From Paulownia fortunei (taxonomy: Eukaryota > Streptophyta > Magnoliopsida > Lamiales > Paulowniaceae): a stretch of DNA of 64,000 nt. The stretch covers positions 1,302,001 to 1,366,000 of the forward strand of contig JAGSPU010001671.1 in the NCBI GenBank assembly GCA_019321725.1, in the 5' to 3' direction. Under the pieces are notes generated by a model. It saw only the letters and a program-made list of their open reading frames with translations, ran no database searches and was not told where the DNA came from. Of this stretch, positions 25,519 to 39,850 are shown piece by piece (position 1 is the first letter of the stretch; each line of letters opens with the position of its first letter). The translations under genes and the position numbers were made by a program.

Positions 25519-25617
25519 ACACTCCCCACTACACAACCCTAGTGCACATTCACTCTCTTACTCAGTCATTCTTGCTCATTTTCAAGTATTGTTTCTCTCT
25601 TAATCTCACTTTTTATC

Positions 25618-29048
<3,431 letters not shown>

Positions 29049-30216
29049 GCTGCTTGAAGGGGAATCCTTTCTTTCACTTGTCGTCCGTTTTGGTTGCAAC
29101 CTTGGTTAGGTTGTTTTGGAATAACTTAGCTGTTGAAGTTCTGAGGATCCGTCATTTTTTGGGCGAGAATTTGTTCGATAATATGTAGAACAGAATCTGT
29201 TTGGCTCTGAGTTTAAGATTTTATTATGCTTATTGATAAAATTGAGATTTTCCGATTTATCAAATTTTGTTGGACATTTCGATTGTTATTAGCATATGTC
29301 ATCTTCTTAGTTTTAACCAGAAGCTGTTGGGAAAGTTACAGTCCATATATGGATAAGTCGAGGCTCGATCAACATATATAGTTGTTTATTTGTACTGAAA
29401 CAAGTTTGTGATGATTTTGGTCCGGCTTCCTTTATCCAAGCCACTGCCTACTGAGCTGCAATCCCATACCAATTGGCTGGCTAGTTTAATATTTCTCATA
29501 ACTTATTAATTGTTAAAATTGGAAATATTGCCTTGGAGTTCAAACTTGGTGCATTGTAAGTTTGTCCTTGGAGGAAAAGAATGGGAAAAGTTGATTTGTT
29601 TTTTTAAAGAAAAATACTACATTGTTGTTTGTTTTGGCAGATCATGGAGTCTTAGGCTTTAATTTTGTCACTTGCACAGAAGTGTTGGTTTAAATGACTG
29701 TTTTTTCCTTATGTACGGACTTCTTTTTAAATCATATTATATGAACCATGTAATATTAGACGTCACTATAGTAGTTTAGTAGGGTTTTACCTACTCAGGC
29801 CTATATCCAAATATTACTCATAGTGGTACTGTCCACCTGGTTCAACCGGACATATTCCATGAGAGATGACGGAATTAGAAATATCTGAAACAAAGCAAAC
29901 TTGTACAACTTGAAATATCTTCTGTTACAAAAATTTCTTTTGTAGATAAGTCATCTAGTTAATACATCTTTTGTACAAAAATTCTCTTTTTTTGGTTTTT
30001 TGTTTTGAATACCACAAGTGCGGTACGAATTGTTTTTGTTCATACATGAGGCTTTTAAATTTATCTTTTATTATAAATGATTGTTAAAATCACACTTATA
30101 AAAAAAGAAGAGAAAAATACAAATCCCCCTCATATACTAACAAATTTTGTTTTCAGAAAAAATAAAAAGACCAAGGTGGAGTGCCACGGCCACGCTCTTT
30201 GTTTTATTATTTCTTA

Positions 30217-30280
<64 letters not shown>

Positions 30281-31383
30281 CTTTTAAAAAATAATAATAA
30301 TAAAAGAAGTCTAGAATCTTCTATTTCCGAGATGATTACAGGCAGTAATGTTTTAACTATTACTTTTGATGTTAATGGTACAAACTACCATTACTTAAAT
30401 GTAGTATCAGTGATGATGTGGTGATGTTAATTTCTAGTAAATTTGATTCCAATAGGAAGTGGCATGTATAAATTCAAATACCGAATATTGCTGATTTAGG
30501 AATTGAACTTATGAAATGGTCTGCAGTTCCCAATGTTGTATAATCAATCGTAACTAAAAAAAATTTCACCAGCCGCAGACTCTTTATGTGCATGCATGTT
30601 GCAACGAGAATACTGCGTGATATCAACAATGGTTTCATTTCATCATGTGTTCACCAAGGTGAAGTAGTGAACCCATTTTCTTGATTCCTTAATTTCACTA
30701 GCTAGGTAATAGATATATACCATATTTTGAAACACCATGTCGTAGTGAATTGCTGCACGCATTTTTAACCTCAAAATCAGCCAATCAAATGCAACTATGT
30801 ATCCTACGTAGTACGTGCTTTTTCAATTACATATTTCAATAGTATATGGAATCAAACATTTGACAATGTTTGGCCAATGAAAGTATAAAAGTGTCTGCAA
30901 GAAAACAGCATGATTCGGGTATGTTTAAGCTGGGATTGGAGTGCACTACTAATCAGTGGATTGCCAATCACATCCTCAATGGCTCATTTTCTGATCCTCC
31001 AATGCCCACTTCTCAAGCATGCATGTCTTCACCATTAAGCATGTACATCCTAGCAAATGTCCTGGAAAAATGACAATTCCCGTTTATTATTATGATGTAA
31101 TTAGCAGCTACAACAGTTCATGTGGGATGAAGAAATTAAGGAGAAAGGAATCATTATCTAGATAAATTAGAGCACAGTTTTACCGTGCGATCAAGCAAAC
31201 AACACAATCTATACTCATAAATAACAAAATCCAAAAAGAATAACCTAGGAATTTTTTTACTTGCATTATAAATAAATAAGGACTCCAACACATAATTTAA
31301 CTGGATCTCTGAAGATCTATCCCTATTAGAATAGAACAACTCTACCAAAAAACCATGAAGAAATTAAAAGTTCCTAAACTAAA
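29049..31383. other. GAPC 3' region and spacer
   Basis: The first 200-250 bases are the GAPC 3' untranslated region. The rest is AT-rich and has no supported gene. It contains the compound microsatellite at 30217-30280. A 67-codon frame at 30870-31073 has no recognisable motif. Confidence 0.55.
30217..30280. repeat. Compound microsatellite: AACT then AC/TA
   Basis: About six AACT-type tetranucleotide units are followed by TATATATACACACACA and then a long TA run. It is readable directly and likely to be length-polymorphic. Confidence 0.9.
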
Positions 31384-31430
31384 CTAAAGCGGGCTTGGAG
31401 TGAACCACATAGATGCTGGTACAATCCTTT
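31384..31430 (-). pseudogene. Duplicated tail of the DUF295 relic
   Basis: On the minus strand this stretch reads VPASMWFTPSPL followed by a stop at 31386-31384. It repeats, with changes, the tail EPAPTWFTPSPH-stop of the neighbouring relic, which ends at 31498. The duplicated block covers about 114 bases (roughly 31353-31466 and 31467-31545 and beyond), so it includes both the coding tail and some downstream sequence. Confidence 0.65.
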
Positions 31431-31497
31431 TTGATTAATAGGGCGATAAAGTACCCACCAACAACCATAAAGATATTAAAAAGTTGATAAACTAAAA

Positions 31498-32260
31498 CTA
31501 ATGCGGGCTTGGAGTGAACCACGTAGGTGCTGGTTCAATCATTTCTATGCTTTGCACATCACATGGATAATAGCATGGCGAGAAAGTAGCGTCTTCATAG
31601 CTGAAAATGCCAAGATCGTGCCCACCATAGGTCCTGACATTGGCTTCTGGAGGACCAAAAATGTCTGTAAAAGTAAATGGAATTAGGCTTCAAGAAAGCC
31701 AGTCTTTCATATGGTCCGTAAGTCATCACCGCGCGGCAGTCTTCTTCATCGGGGGAGCAGGAGATGATCACATTGGATACGGACTCACAGAAGCCTGCCA
31801 AGCGATGTCCGGAGGGAGGTAAGGTGTGAATGGGCGGAAGCTTTATGTGGCGACGAGAAAGGGGATTAGAGAGAAACAGATCGCAGTTACGGAGATTATA
31901 CGAAGCTAGCCAGCTGATGTGAAGATCCTACGAACTTAGTGTCATCGTCTGGCCTCCGCCTCTCTTGTTGAGACTCACTACTTTGTTCTCTGCTAGGCTG
32001 TAGAATTTATAAACCATGTTTCCGCCTTCTTCAAAGGCTGGTGGTAGCATCAGCCAAGCGCGAGATTCTTGAAGGCGAACTCAATGGGCAAAGGATTGCC
32101 TCGCTCATCGTGCTGCTGATCCCATCACCACAACCAACCAAAAGATTAGGATATCTGAATGAGGAGCTCTCAGCCAGTAATCTCCGAGAAATCCAACTAG
32201 AAGAAGACACGGCAGCCGCTTTCGATGAACAGAAACCTAGTATGGAGAAGGCCATGGCGA
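31498..32260 (-). pseudogene. Decayed DUF295 / F-box (KIB-type) gene
   Basis: DUF295 proteins are plant proteins with an N-terminal F-box and a C-terminal beta-propeller-like domain. On the minus strand the pieces read, in order: a faint F-box-like stretch (about 32240-32080), WLMLPPAFEEGG, VYKFYSLAENKVVSLN, FVGSSH, WLASYNLRNCDLFLSNPLSRR, HIKLPP, VIISCSPDEEDC, YGPYERLAF, LKPNSIYF, then DIFGPPEAN, YGGHDLGIFSYEDATFSPCY and EPAPTWFTPSPH-stop. The frame changes at least three times: around 31970-31950, at FVGSSH/WLASY, and at a T run (plus-strand A run at 31669-31672). YGPYERLAF runs straight into LKPNSIYF, whereas the family normally has well over 100 residues between these motifs, so a large internal deletion is likely. 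Not a functional gene as it stands. The F-box end is the least certain part. Confidence 0.75.
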
Positions 32261-32279
32261 TTACTATTCGATGTTGATC

Positions 32280-33767
32280 TTCTAATTAATCTTTCGTTTT
32301 ATCGTAGCTAGTTGGGCACTTCGTTGGTACGAAGCCCTAGCTGGGATGTGTACCACTTGTGGGCCCAATGGTACCAGACGCCCCTAGAATATATTTTCAA
32401 TCAGTTTTTCATTTTTTACTTTTTTCTTCTTCTTCTCCAATTTTTTTTGTTAGCCGACACTCGTGTCAATTTTTTATACGTGTTCCCAATTTTACTTTCA
32501 AAATGATTTTTCTTTTATGTGTAAATAAGAGGCTTTTAACTTTTTTTTTTTTTCCTTAAATGATCATTAAAAGCGTGAATGGCATCTACAAAAATAAATT
32601 TTATTTTTGTCTCTTAACATTAGTGAAAAAAGGGTTGTATAGATCTCCTATTTTTATTTTTAATATTAATTAAAGAAAGCTTGGCTACTTTTATCCTTTT
32701 TTTTTTTTTTTTAATTAATAGAAGAAATGGTGGGAAAATACGAAGTTGTTGATGGAAAAAAACTATAAATAATTTTTAAAAAATTGAGATATTATTTAAT
32801 AATGAAACAATATAATTTTATTTGACAATAAAAAATACTATTCAACAATAATCAATTCAAAATTGAGATAATAATTAATTTTAGAACAAGGACATGTATT
32901 GATTCAAATTTCACTACCTGTGAGTTTTTGATATTGTACAAATACCAATAATTTTGCTAGTTAAAGCATACAACCATGCATTGCTTGAGTATTCTATTAT
33001 TCTCGCCTCTTATTCTAACAAATATAATTCTTCTACAATTTTCACCACTATTCATGACCAACTACATATTGGAATTCATGTGACAAATATCATGGAATTG
33101 AACAAATATCAATAAAAAACCATAAAATATATTAAATAAATTCCCGAGCTAAGGCGGGGCAGGTGACCAAACAGTTGCTGCTGAGCTTGAGTTCATCCAA
33201 GCTCAGTTTCAAGTTTAATTTACAGTTTCCACTCTTTTTTCTTTAAGACAGAATAATGTCCAAAAAATTTACCATATTGATAAAAAAAATAATCCAGTTA
33301 TATATACTCGGATTAATAATAATTTGTTCTTAACAAACCAATATAATACTGGTATTAAATTGGACATTCAATACTACTTACTTAAATATTTGATTATTTG
33401 AGTAGCAATAAAAAGAAACTTCCCATGGTATGCATCCAAAAAATAAAGAAATAACCGAGAATTTTCTCCTCAATTACGTACACCCTGATTATAATCTTGC
33501 CTTGATTTTCTTTCCAAGCTTATGGACTATTTATTATGCACCCTGTAAAACCCTAGTTTGGTTAGCTATCTTCTACTACTTTCTCTGGCCCCTCCTTCAT
33601 TTTGTTTCATGAATACATCATAAGATACTTCATTATTTTCTTTTTTCTTTTTAAATTTTATCTATCTTTGATCCCTTCAAATTGATTATCATTGCGGTTC
33701 TTCCATGCTAAATTCAAATAAATTAGTATTTAATTGCAGTTTCCAAGAAGATTAATATATCCCGCTG
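32280..33767. other. AT-rich spacer with homopolymer tracts
   Basis: The spacer between the DUF295 relic and the HIPP gene has long T and A runs (for example 32540-32553 and 32697-32712) and no supported coding frame. The HIPP promoter and leader must lie in its last few hundred bases, but I see no clear elements. Confidence 0.55.
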
Positions 33768-34615
33768 ATGGATTATCGTCATGACGAATTTGGTAACCAA
33801 AAGTCCTCTTTAATTTATTTTCTTGAGAAATATCTCTTCATTCAATGGAACCATGCTTAGATACACACACCTGTCCCTATGTAATATGTATGCACTCACA
33901 ATGTATATTTTTTTTCCCCATTTGCTCTACAGTATTGTGTTATTGCAAGTGTTGTGTTTTGAAAGTGCACACTCATTGTGATGCGTGTAAGAGGCAGACA
34001 ATGGAAGTACTAAGTTCCCTTGATGGTAATTCCTATTCCCCATTCTAAACTATTCTTTTTTGTTATATGGTATTCATTTTTAATAGTTTAAATTTTTTAG
34101 TTGATGTGAAGTTACGGGTTTATTACAGCATGCATGATCACCTAATTATATTCACATTACAACACTTTTCGTGCAAATTTTTGTTATGATTATTTGCAAG
34201 GAATATACGATGTGACAATTGACGCAGAAACAAAAACAGCCAAGATCGCAGGTCAAGTTGATCCTAACTATTGTATTAAAGCTTTAGCAAGGTGTGGAGT
34301 GCACGCGGAACTGATATGGGCAAACCTGAGTCATCCAAAAATGCATAGGGGTTCATATGATTATGATTATGTCTCCCATATTTACAATTACAATGGCGAA
34401 CCATATGGCTATATGGTCACTCAAGATCGTTGCGTGAAGGAATGTGGCACGAGAAGTGCCATGGCTACCCGATGAGGAATGCTCCTCCACCCGAATATTC
34501 TTACAACACCAACTACTACTATGATGGAGCTAGGCATGTCCCATCTTATCCACCTCCTATTCAGTATTACCCCTATGTTGATGAAGAATCTATGAATTTT
34601 TGTAGCATAATGTGA
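33768..34615 (+). CDS. Heavy-metal-associated isoprenylated plant protein (HIPP; one frame break)
   Basis: HIPPs carry an HMA metal-binding domain and a prenylated C-terminus that attaches them to membranes or partners. Three exons: 33768-33792, 33933-34025, 34201-34615, about 177 residues when the frame is followed. The HMA core reads CVLKVHTHCDACKRQTMEVL, with the metal-binding CDAC, then IYDVTIDAETKTAKIAGQVD and ALARCGVHAELIW. A second Cys-rich stretch, LCYCKCC, lies just before the HMA strand. The C-terminal half is rich in Tyr and Pro (YPPPIQYYPYVDEESMNF) and ends with the CaaX box CSIM. The frame breaks by one missing base near 34428-34431: the first frame stops at 34473-34475, while the CaaX tail reads in the other frame. 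The intact tail with its CaaX box on the far side suggests a recent break or a sequence error. Confidence 0.85.
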
Positions 34616-34872
34616 ATGGCTAGTAGCTATTCTATTCGAGTTGAGATAATTAATTATTGAAGTTAGACAGTGTAATTATTGCATTGAAACAACATACTTG
34701 GTACATTGAGAGTTTGTCTTTGTTTGATGAAGAGAAAAGAAAAGGCTGATTTTGTTTGAAAAAATATATTACATTGCTAATTACATTATATACTATTTTG
34801 CATATTTCGAGCTTAACTTGTAAAGTTATAAAATTTCAATTTTATTATTTGAAAAGGTGGATTTTAATGGTT

Positions 34873-34889
34873 CCCCCCCCCCCCCCCCC
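34873..34889. repeat. C homopolymer tract
   Basis: An uninterrupted run of about 17 C residues in otherwise AT-rich DNA. Such tracts are hard to sequence and could mark an assembly weak point. Confidence 0.9.
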
Positions 34890-35560
34890 TAATGTCAATA
34901 ATATTTAGAATTGAAGAGGGGTCGCTGATAATGTAGTAGCAATTTTGCCCGTTTTTATACAAGATATCATCAGTCTCTTCCCCCTCCGCAGATTGTCTCC
35001 CTATGTTACTATGGCAGCAACAATACGTTTATCCATTCTCCCAACCTCTACTCCTTGCCAGTCCAATCAACCACTATTGACCTTGAAATTCCTTTTTTTT
35101 TTTTTTTTTTTTTCTAGGCCCACAATAATCTTGTAGATTAACTGATTGTCTTTTTCTCTTTTTTATAATGCGCCTTTGGCCTTTCATTTTTGTCCGTTGT
35201 TGAATTCGATATTTATAGCGACAAAGCGATTACACTTGATCAGCTATAAAATTGAAAAGCAGACAACTAGCGGACGACCAAAGATTTTTTATTTTAGTTA
35301 CGATGGAGCCAAATTTGAAATCTCATCACTATGAGAAAACAAACTAATTTATTTGAGACTTATATTGAAATCGAGTTAAAAATATTTCCAAGTTGCATTA
35401 CAAAGTTTGAATATTTTTTTCATTTTGTAGTGTTTAATGTTTGACTTAATCTTAGCTCAATTAATTAAAATGATAAAATATTATAATATCAAATTACTCG
35501 AATTTATCGAGTCTAGTTTATTTTCATATGAATCTTTCAAATCAAACGATAGACACTAAT

Positions 35561-35618
35561 GCATTTATGACTATTAATTAATTCTACATGCATTTATGAC
35601 TATTAATTAATTCTACAT
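35561..35618. repeat. Perfect 29-base tandem repeat
   Basis: Two identical adjacent 29-base units, 35561-35589 and 35590-35618, each starting GCATTTATGACTATTAATTA. No divergence is visible, so the duplication is recent or maintained. Confidence 0.93.
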
Positions 35619-35899
35619 GATGAGTTATGCTTCTTGATTGTGCCATAAAATTCACTTAAATAGTTTTTGTCCTTTAATTTCCAATCAGGAAGATGAAGAA
35701 AATTGATATTGTTATCCATTTTTGCAAGAAATCACACAGAGAACTAATTTATTCAGATTAAGAGATTCAAAGGACTATACTGGATCCCTTGTTTTCATCT
35801 TGATTTTCGGAGTCTGAAAATACTAATTCTCATTCAATTCTTAGCTATATTCCACAGACCGACTGTAAAATATTTCCTCATCAACCACCATATTTATCG

Positions 35900-36750
35900 C
35901 TCTCGCTATTGCTACTCCTACATAATATTCAGATTTCATCGAGATGGTTATTGGAACACTAAGATCTTGGTGGTGCTCATCCTAGTACAACTATCCCACT
36001 CTGTCTAATAATCCTGCAGGAGATGCTTCTTCTATGCTCATGTTCTTCTCCCCAACAGGAAATCCTATGGCCCATATGAAGTTAGCGATACAAAGTTCTA
36101 ACTCGTTTGCTATTTTTTCTATCTGCTCCTTGGACAGGAAGCACTCACTACCAAAGGAATCTATACAGTGGAACACTGATTTTTCCCACTTACCCACTTA
36201 ATGATATCTGGTGCTCCTCACCATCATTGTCATTAGCATATGCAACGTGTGAACCAATGGTCAATATCAGTTTCTTGCATATAACTAAATCAATAATCTT
36301 ATCTTCAACCACCCTACACCCTACAACTTCTCATCAAATATTATGTAAGTAGACAGTCTCAAGTTTCCAGATTCAAAATCTTTAGCAGCATCTTTTATGT
36401 TTGGCTCAACACGAGCATATACATTGATCATCATCTCATGATCCAGCATATATATATCCCAATAAGGGAAAATGGAACCACTGCCCTCTGTAAATAAATG
36501 GTGGAAAAAGAAAAATAGTGTTGCGCCTGAAGTTTGAAGTTGAAAAGTAAACAGAAGGTATACCTTTTGGGATAACGCAAGCTTTGGAGCCGATGGTTTG
36601 ACAAAAACCATCTACCAGCATATCAGGCATTAAAAAGCTAATGATAGAAGATAATTGGGTTAGACCCATTGGACTTGTAAAAGGGGCGGGGGTCGAATAA
36701 AGTCTCCAGCACAACCCACGGGAGAGGCTACAAATCTTCAACACCTATGT
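35900..36750 (-). pseudogene. Decayed UGT94-like glycosyltransferase
   Basis: Family-1 UGTs transfer sugar from UDP-sugars to small molecules; the UGT94 group adds sugars to existing sugar chains. Pieces on the minus strand, in the order expected for the family: VKPSAPKLALSQ, GIPSVYFSTS, GATLFFFFHHLFTEG, IFPYWDIYMLDHEMM, ARVEPNIKDAAKDF, a KIIDL piece, KKLILTIGSHV, DGEEHQI, IIKW, SFGSECFLSKEQIEKIA, FIWAIGFPVGEKN and GLLDRVG. They are spread over all three frames, with at least four frame changes and internal stops. The region that should hold the PSPG sugar-donor box, after about 35990, is barely recognisable. The N-terminal third was not found. The closest match from memory is the UGT91/UGT94 clade; the subgroup is an inference. 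Confidence 0.75.
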
Positions 36751-37374
36751 AAAAATAAAGGCCCTATCGTCCAGTATCATCCAGTTCTCGCGTGTTATTA
36801 TACAGTTCAGTAAGATATATCCTAGCTACAAGATAAAAGTTTGTGTTATCATTGTGAGCAACTGTATTGTGTCAGGGAAAGAAGACTGAAGAATCAACCG
36901 CCAAAAATCCCACCGGCAGATGTCAAATACCCTGAAACAAGAGAAACAAAGACGAGAATCAGATACAATTTGTTGAAGGCAATTAGAGTTATGCACCAGC
37001 CATGAGGAGATGATTGACAGTAAAAGTAACCTTCACATTGGATTAATGTGCAAAATATAGCATCTTTTGCCTTGTAAGCTAACATGAGAAGGTAGAGATA
37101 AAGTATGTGATGTTGGGGAAGAAAAATTAGCCATTAAAGAAGACATGGCTTTGTTCTTTTCTCTTTTCAATCAAAGATAACTATTCTAGAAAGAAATATT
37201 TGACAAATAATTCATTGGAAAAGTTTTGAGCCAATTTTTCTGCTCAAACTAAAATTACTACTACAGAGAAGTAGAGAAGATCAACAAACCAAATCAATCA
37301 TAGAGTTAGGATCCATGCAAACAAAGAAATGAAAATAATTGAAGACAACACTGACATCTAATTCTACCTCTTAA

Positions 37375-39029
37375 TCAGCGCCCAGTAGCAAGACCAAGAA
37401 GCAAGTTGTTGCTGCTAGGCACATACATCACATTCCCATTCCTGGACAAGGTCACTGCATTATCCTTCGCTGCCTCAATCTTCCTCAGCTCAATCAGCCC
37501 CGTTCCTGCAGCAGCAGTAGCATCAGAAATCAGCTTTGCAGATTCACTCTCCCCTTCAGCCCTAATAACAGCCGCTTTCCGTTCCTGCTCTGCTTTTGCC
37601 ACCACAAATTTAGACCGCTCTGCCTCCTGCTGCGCCACCTGCTTCTGTTCCACAGCCTTCGAGAACTGTGTACCAAATGATAAATGAGTGATTGCTACAT
37701 CATCCAGCACTATATCAAAATCCTTTGCCCTACGAATCAAACTCTCGCGCATGAGGTCAGAAACATGAGGACGCTCTGTAAGCAATTGATCAGCATTAAA
37801 TTGAGCGACAACGGCCTTGAGAACCTCATTGCCAATTGAGGGAAGGACTTTCTCATCGTATTCATGCCCCAGGGTTTTGAAAATGTCAGTGAGGTGATTG
37901 ACCTCTGGGTGTGATAGCACACGCAGCGTGAGACTCACCATCTGAAGATCTTTCGTGCCTGTTATTAACAAAATTGTGTTGGAGACATGCATACATCACG
38001 AATACAATAAATTTGTGTGTGAAAATTTCAATCACAAATCTCACTATCAAAATAAAAGAAAAAGTACATAAATTTAATCAAGAATTACATGAGAGTAAAA
38101 CATTATTAACCTAAAATGAACAAATTCATTAGTCATTTGTATGCAGCTGTAAAACAAAAATAACATTAATCATTCACAAACCTAAAGTTAAAACAGAAAT
38201 AGCATTAATCATTCACAAAACAAAGGTAAAACATATAATCCATGATATTTATCTCACTTCCATTGGAGAATATATTGTGAATCCTAAGAGCCTATTCAGT
38301 ATTTTGTGCCTCAAAAAATCATGCTGAAATCATGCATAAATTGACGGCAGGATCTAGTTATCTCACACTTGCAATACTGTTTTTTGTGTAAAATTTATCT
38401 AACATAAATAAATCTAATCAAGATTTACAAGAAGGTAAAAGAATGATTAACTTCATTGAGTCATTCGAATACGTAGCATTTGTCACCAGAGATTTTCATA
38501 GATAAATCGCACAATCTAACAAAAACACCTAAAACATTAATCATGCACTACACAAATGTAAAACGGTATCTCATTACGTGCAATTTATTTTCAATTATTT
38601 CAATTTTCGTCACATCATAAATCCTGAAAGTAATAAATCCTACAAATACTTTCAGGATTTAGTGAGCTCACAAAAAGTATCGGGAGATTCGATATTGCGG
38701 AGAATCGTTTGATACATAGAAAAATCGAAAGATTTCGAGAAATGGCGGAGAATCGTGTTTACTAAACCTGAGACGGAGGAGAAAGTGTGGGGCCGCGATC
38801 GGACGTCAAATATGAAGGATTTTTGAAGCCATGGGATCAAGAAGTGGGTGCCTTCGCCTGAGGTGACATCGAGGACGCCGCGGAAACGGTCGAAGAGAAC
38901 GGCGCGCTGGCCGCCGTCGACGGTGTAGAGCGACTTGTTCAGGATTATGGAGCCGACGGTGGCCAGAAAGCAGTTGCGGATGCATAAGGCGATCTTTCGG
39001 CCTCTCTCAATACGCTGCTCAAGATACAT
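37375..39029 (-). CDS. PHB3: Prohibitin, PHB3/PHB4-type, mitochondrial
   Basis: Prohibitins form ring complexes in the mitochondrial inner membrane that scaffold proteases and support cristae and respiration. Two exons on the minus strand, 39029-38768 and 37958-37375, join within a Gly codon and give 281 residues, close to the usual 277 or so. There is one N-terminal hydrophobic segment (about residues 17-30). The SPFH domain follows, starting [19 protein letters not shown], with [61 protein letters not shown] and [19 protein letters not shown], the last entering the coiled coil. No frame breaks. The first 16 or so residues ([13 protein letters not shown]) look unlike the usual MGxxxAAVSFL-like start and are unusually basic. 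The gene runs away from the mL54-like locus, with about 0.8 kb of shared upstream DNA before the possible mL54 first exon. Confidence 0.92.
38151..38228. repeat. 39-base tandem repeat in the prohibitin intron
   Basis: Two adjacent similar units of about 39 bases, starting at 38151 and 38190, share ATTAATCATTCACAAA. A third, weaker relative lies near 38527. All are inside the prohibitin intron. Confidence 0.8.
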
Positions 39030-39850
39030 GACGGGGGTTTTCGATTGGTTGGTTTAAATTTCCGAGAGAGAGGGTTTGAAAATGGGGAGTGGCGGTTAGA
39101 GAGAAATAACGGGATTTTGTGGAATGTAGTAGACGTGGACTGTTCATAACACTAATTAATAACCTTTTCTCTTAATTTTGTTTTTATCTTCTGATAACAG
39201 AAAATAGTATTTTTTTTTAAAAAAGTGATGATTACGAAGCGGTGGTGACTGGTGAGAGAGAAAAGCTAGCTAATATTATTAATTTTCACTTTTAGTTGTT
39301 TTGTTTTTTTTAATTACACAATAATACAAAAATCTATTAAGATAAAACTTTGAGCAAGTTGTTGTTGTTCATTTTAACCCACCCAATTTGCATAAGTGGG
39401 AGAAAGTTTTTTAAAAATTAATTATTCTTTCTCACTAATCCAAAATAAAAAAAGTTCTTAGCAATTTATACACATCAATGGCAAACGAAAAACGAAATGG
39501 ATTATAATTGAAAGGAAAAAAAAAAAATCATAATAACAGACTAACAGTAGCAACATGTAATGCTATCAAATGGGCCAAATTGGAAATGCGACTTACTATA
39601 TTTGTGGGCCTAGTTTACAAGTTTTTAATTTGCCTCCCTCAATAAAATGATGATAAATCCTTAAGCGCTCGACTTGACAGAGAGTTGTGCAGAGTTACCA
39701 TGTAATCTCAGCTAATTTGTTCGCTCTAAATCTCTTAAGACTTTCTTTTCTTCATATTATTTAATTGATTACGTTTGTTTTCTATGCGTGGATATACGAG
39801 ATTTTCAGTCAATTTCTGCGTTCAAATCGTTCTGAAAATTGAGGCCAAAT
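39030..39850. promoter_or_regulatory. Shared upstream region with two site II elements
   Basis: The DNA between the divergent prohibitin and mL54-like loci contains TGGGCC at 39571-39576 and 39605-39610. Site II elements of this type are common in promoters of plant nuclear genes for mitochondrial proteins. They lie nearer the mL54-like side. A bidirectional promoter is possible but not shown. Confidence 0.4.

Larger units (their letters stand above)
34616..35900. other. HIPP 3' region and spacer
   Basis: Short 3' untranslated sequence, then AT-rich spacer with a C homopolymer near 34873-34889, a T homopolymer near 35091-35114 and the 29-base tandem repeat at 35561-35618. No supported gene. 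Confidence 0.6.

Noticed and set aside
30870..31073. 67-codon plus-strand open frame
   Set aside because: It looks mildly protein-like but has no motif, no neighbouring exon in phase and no supporting context.
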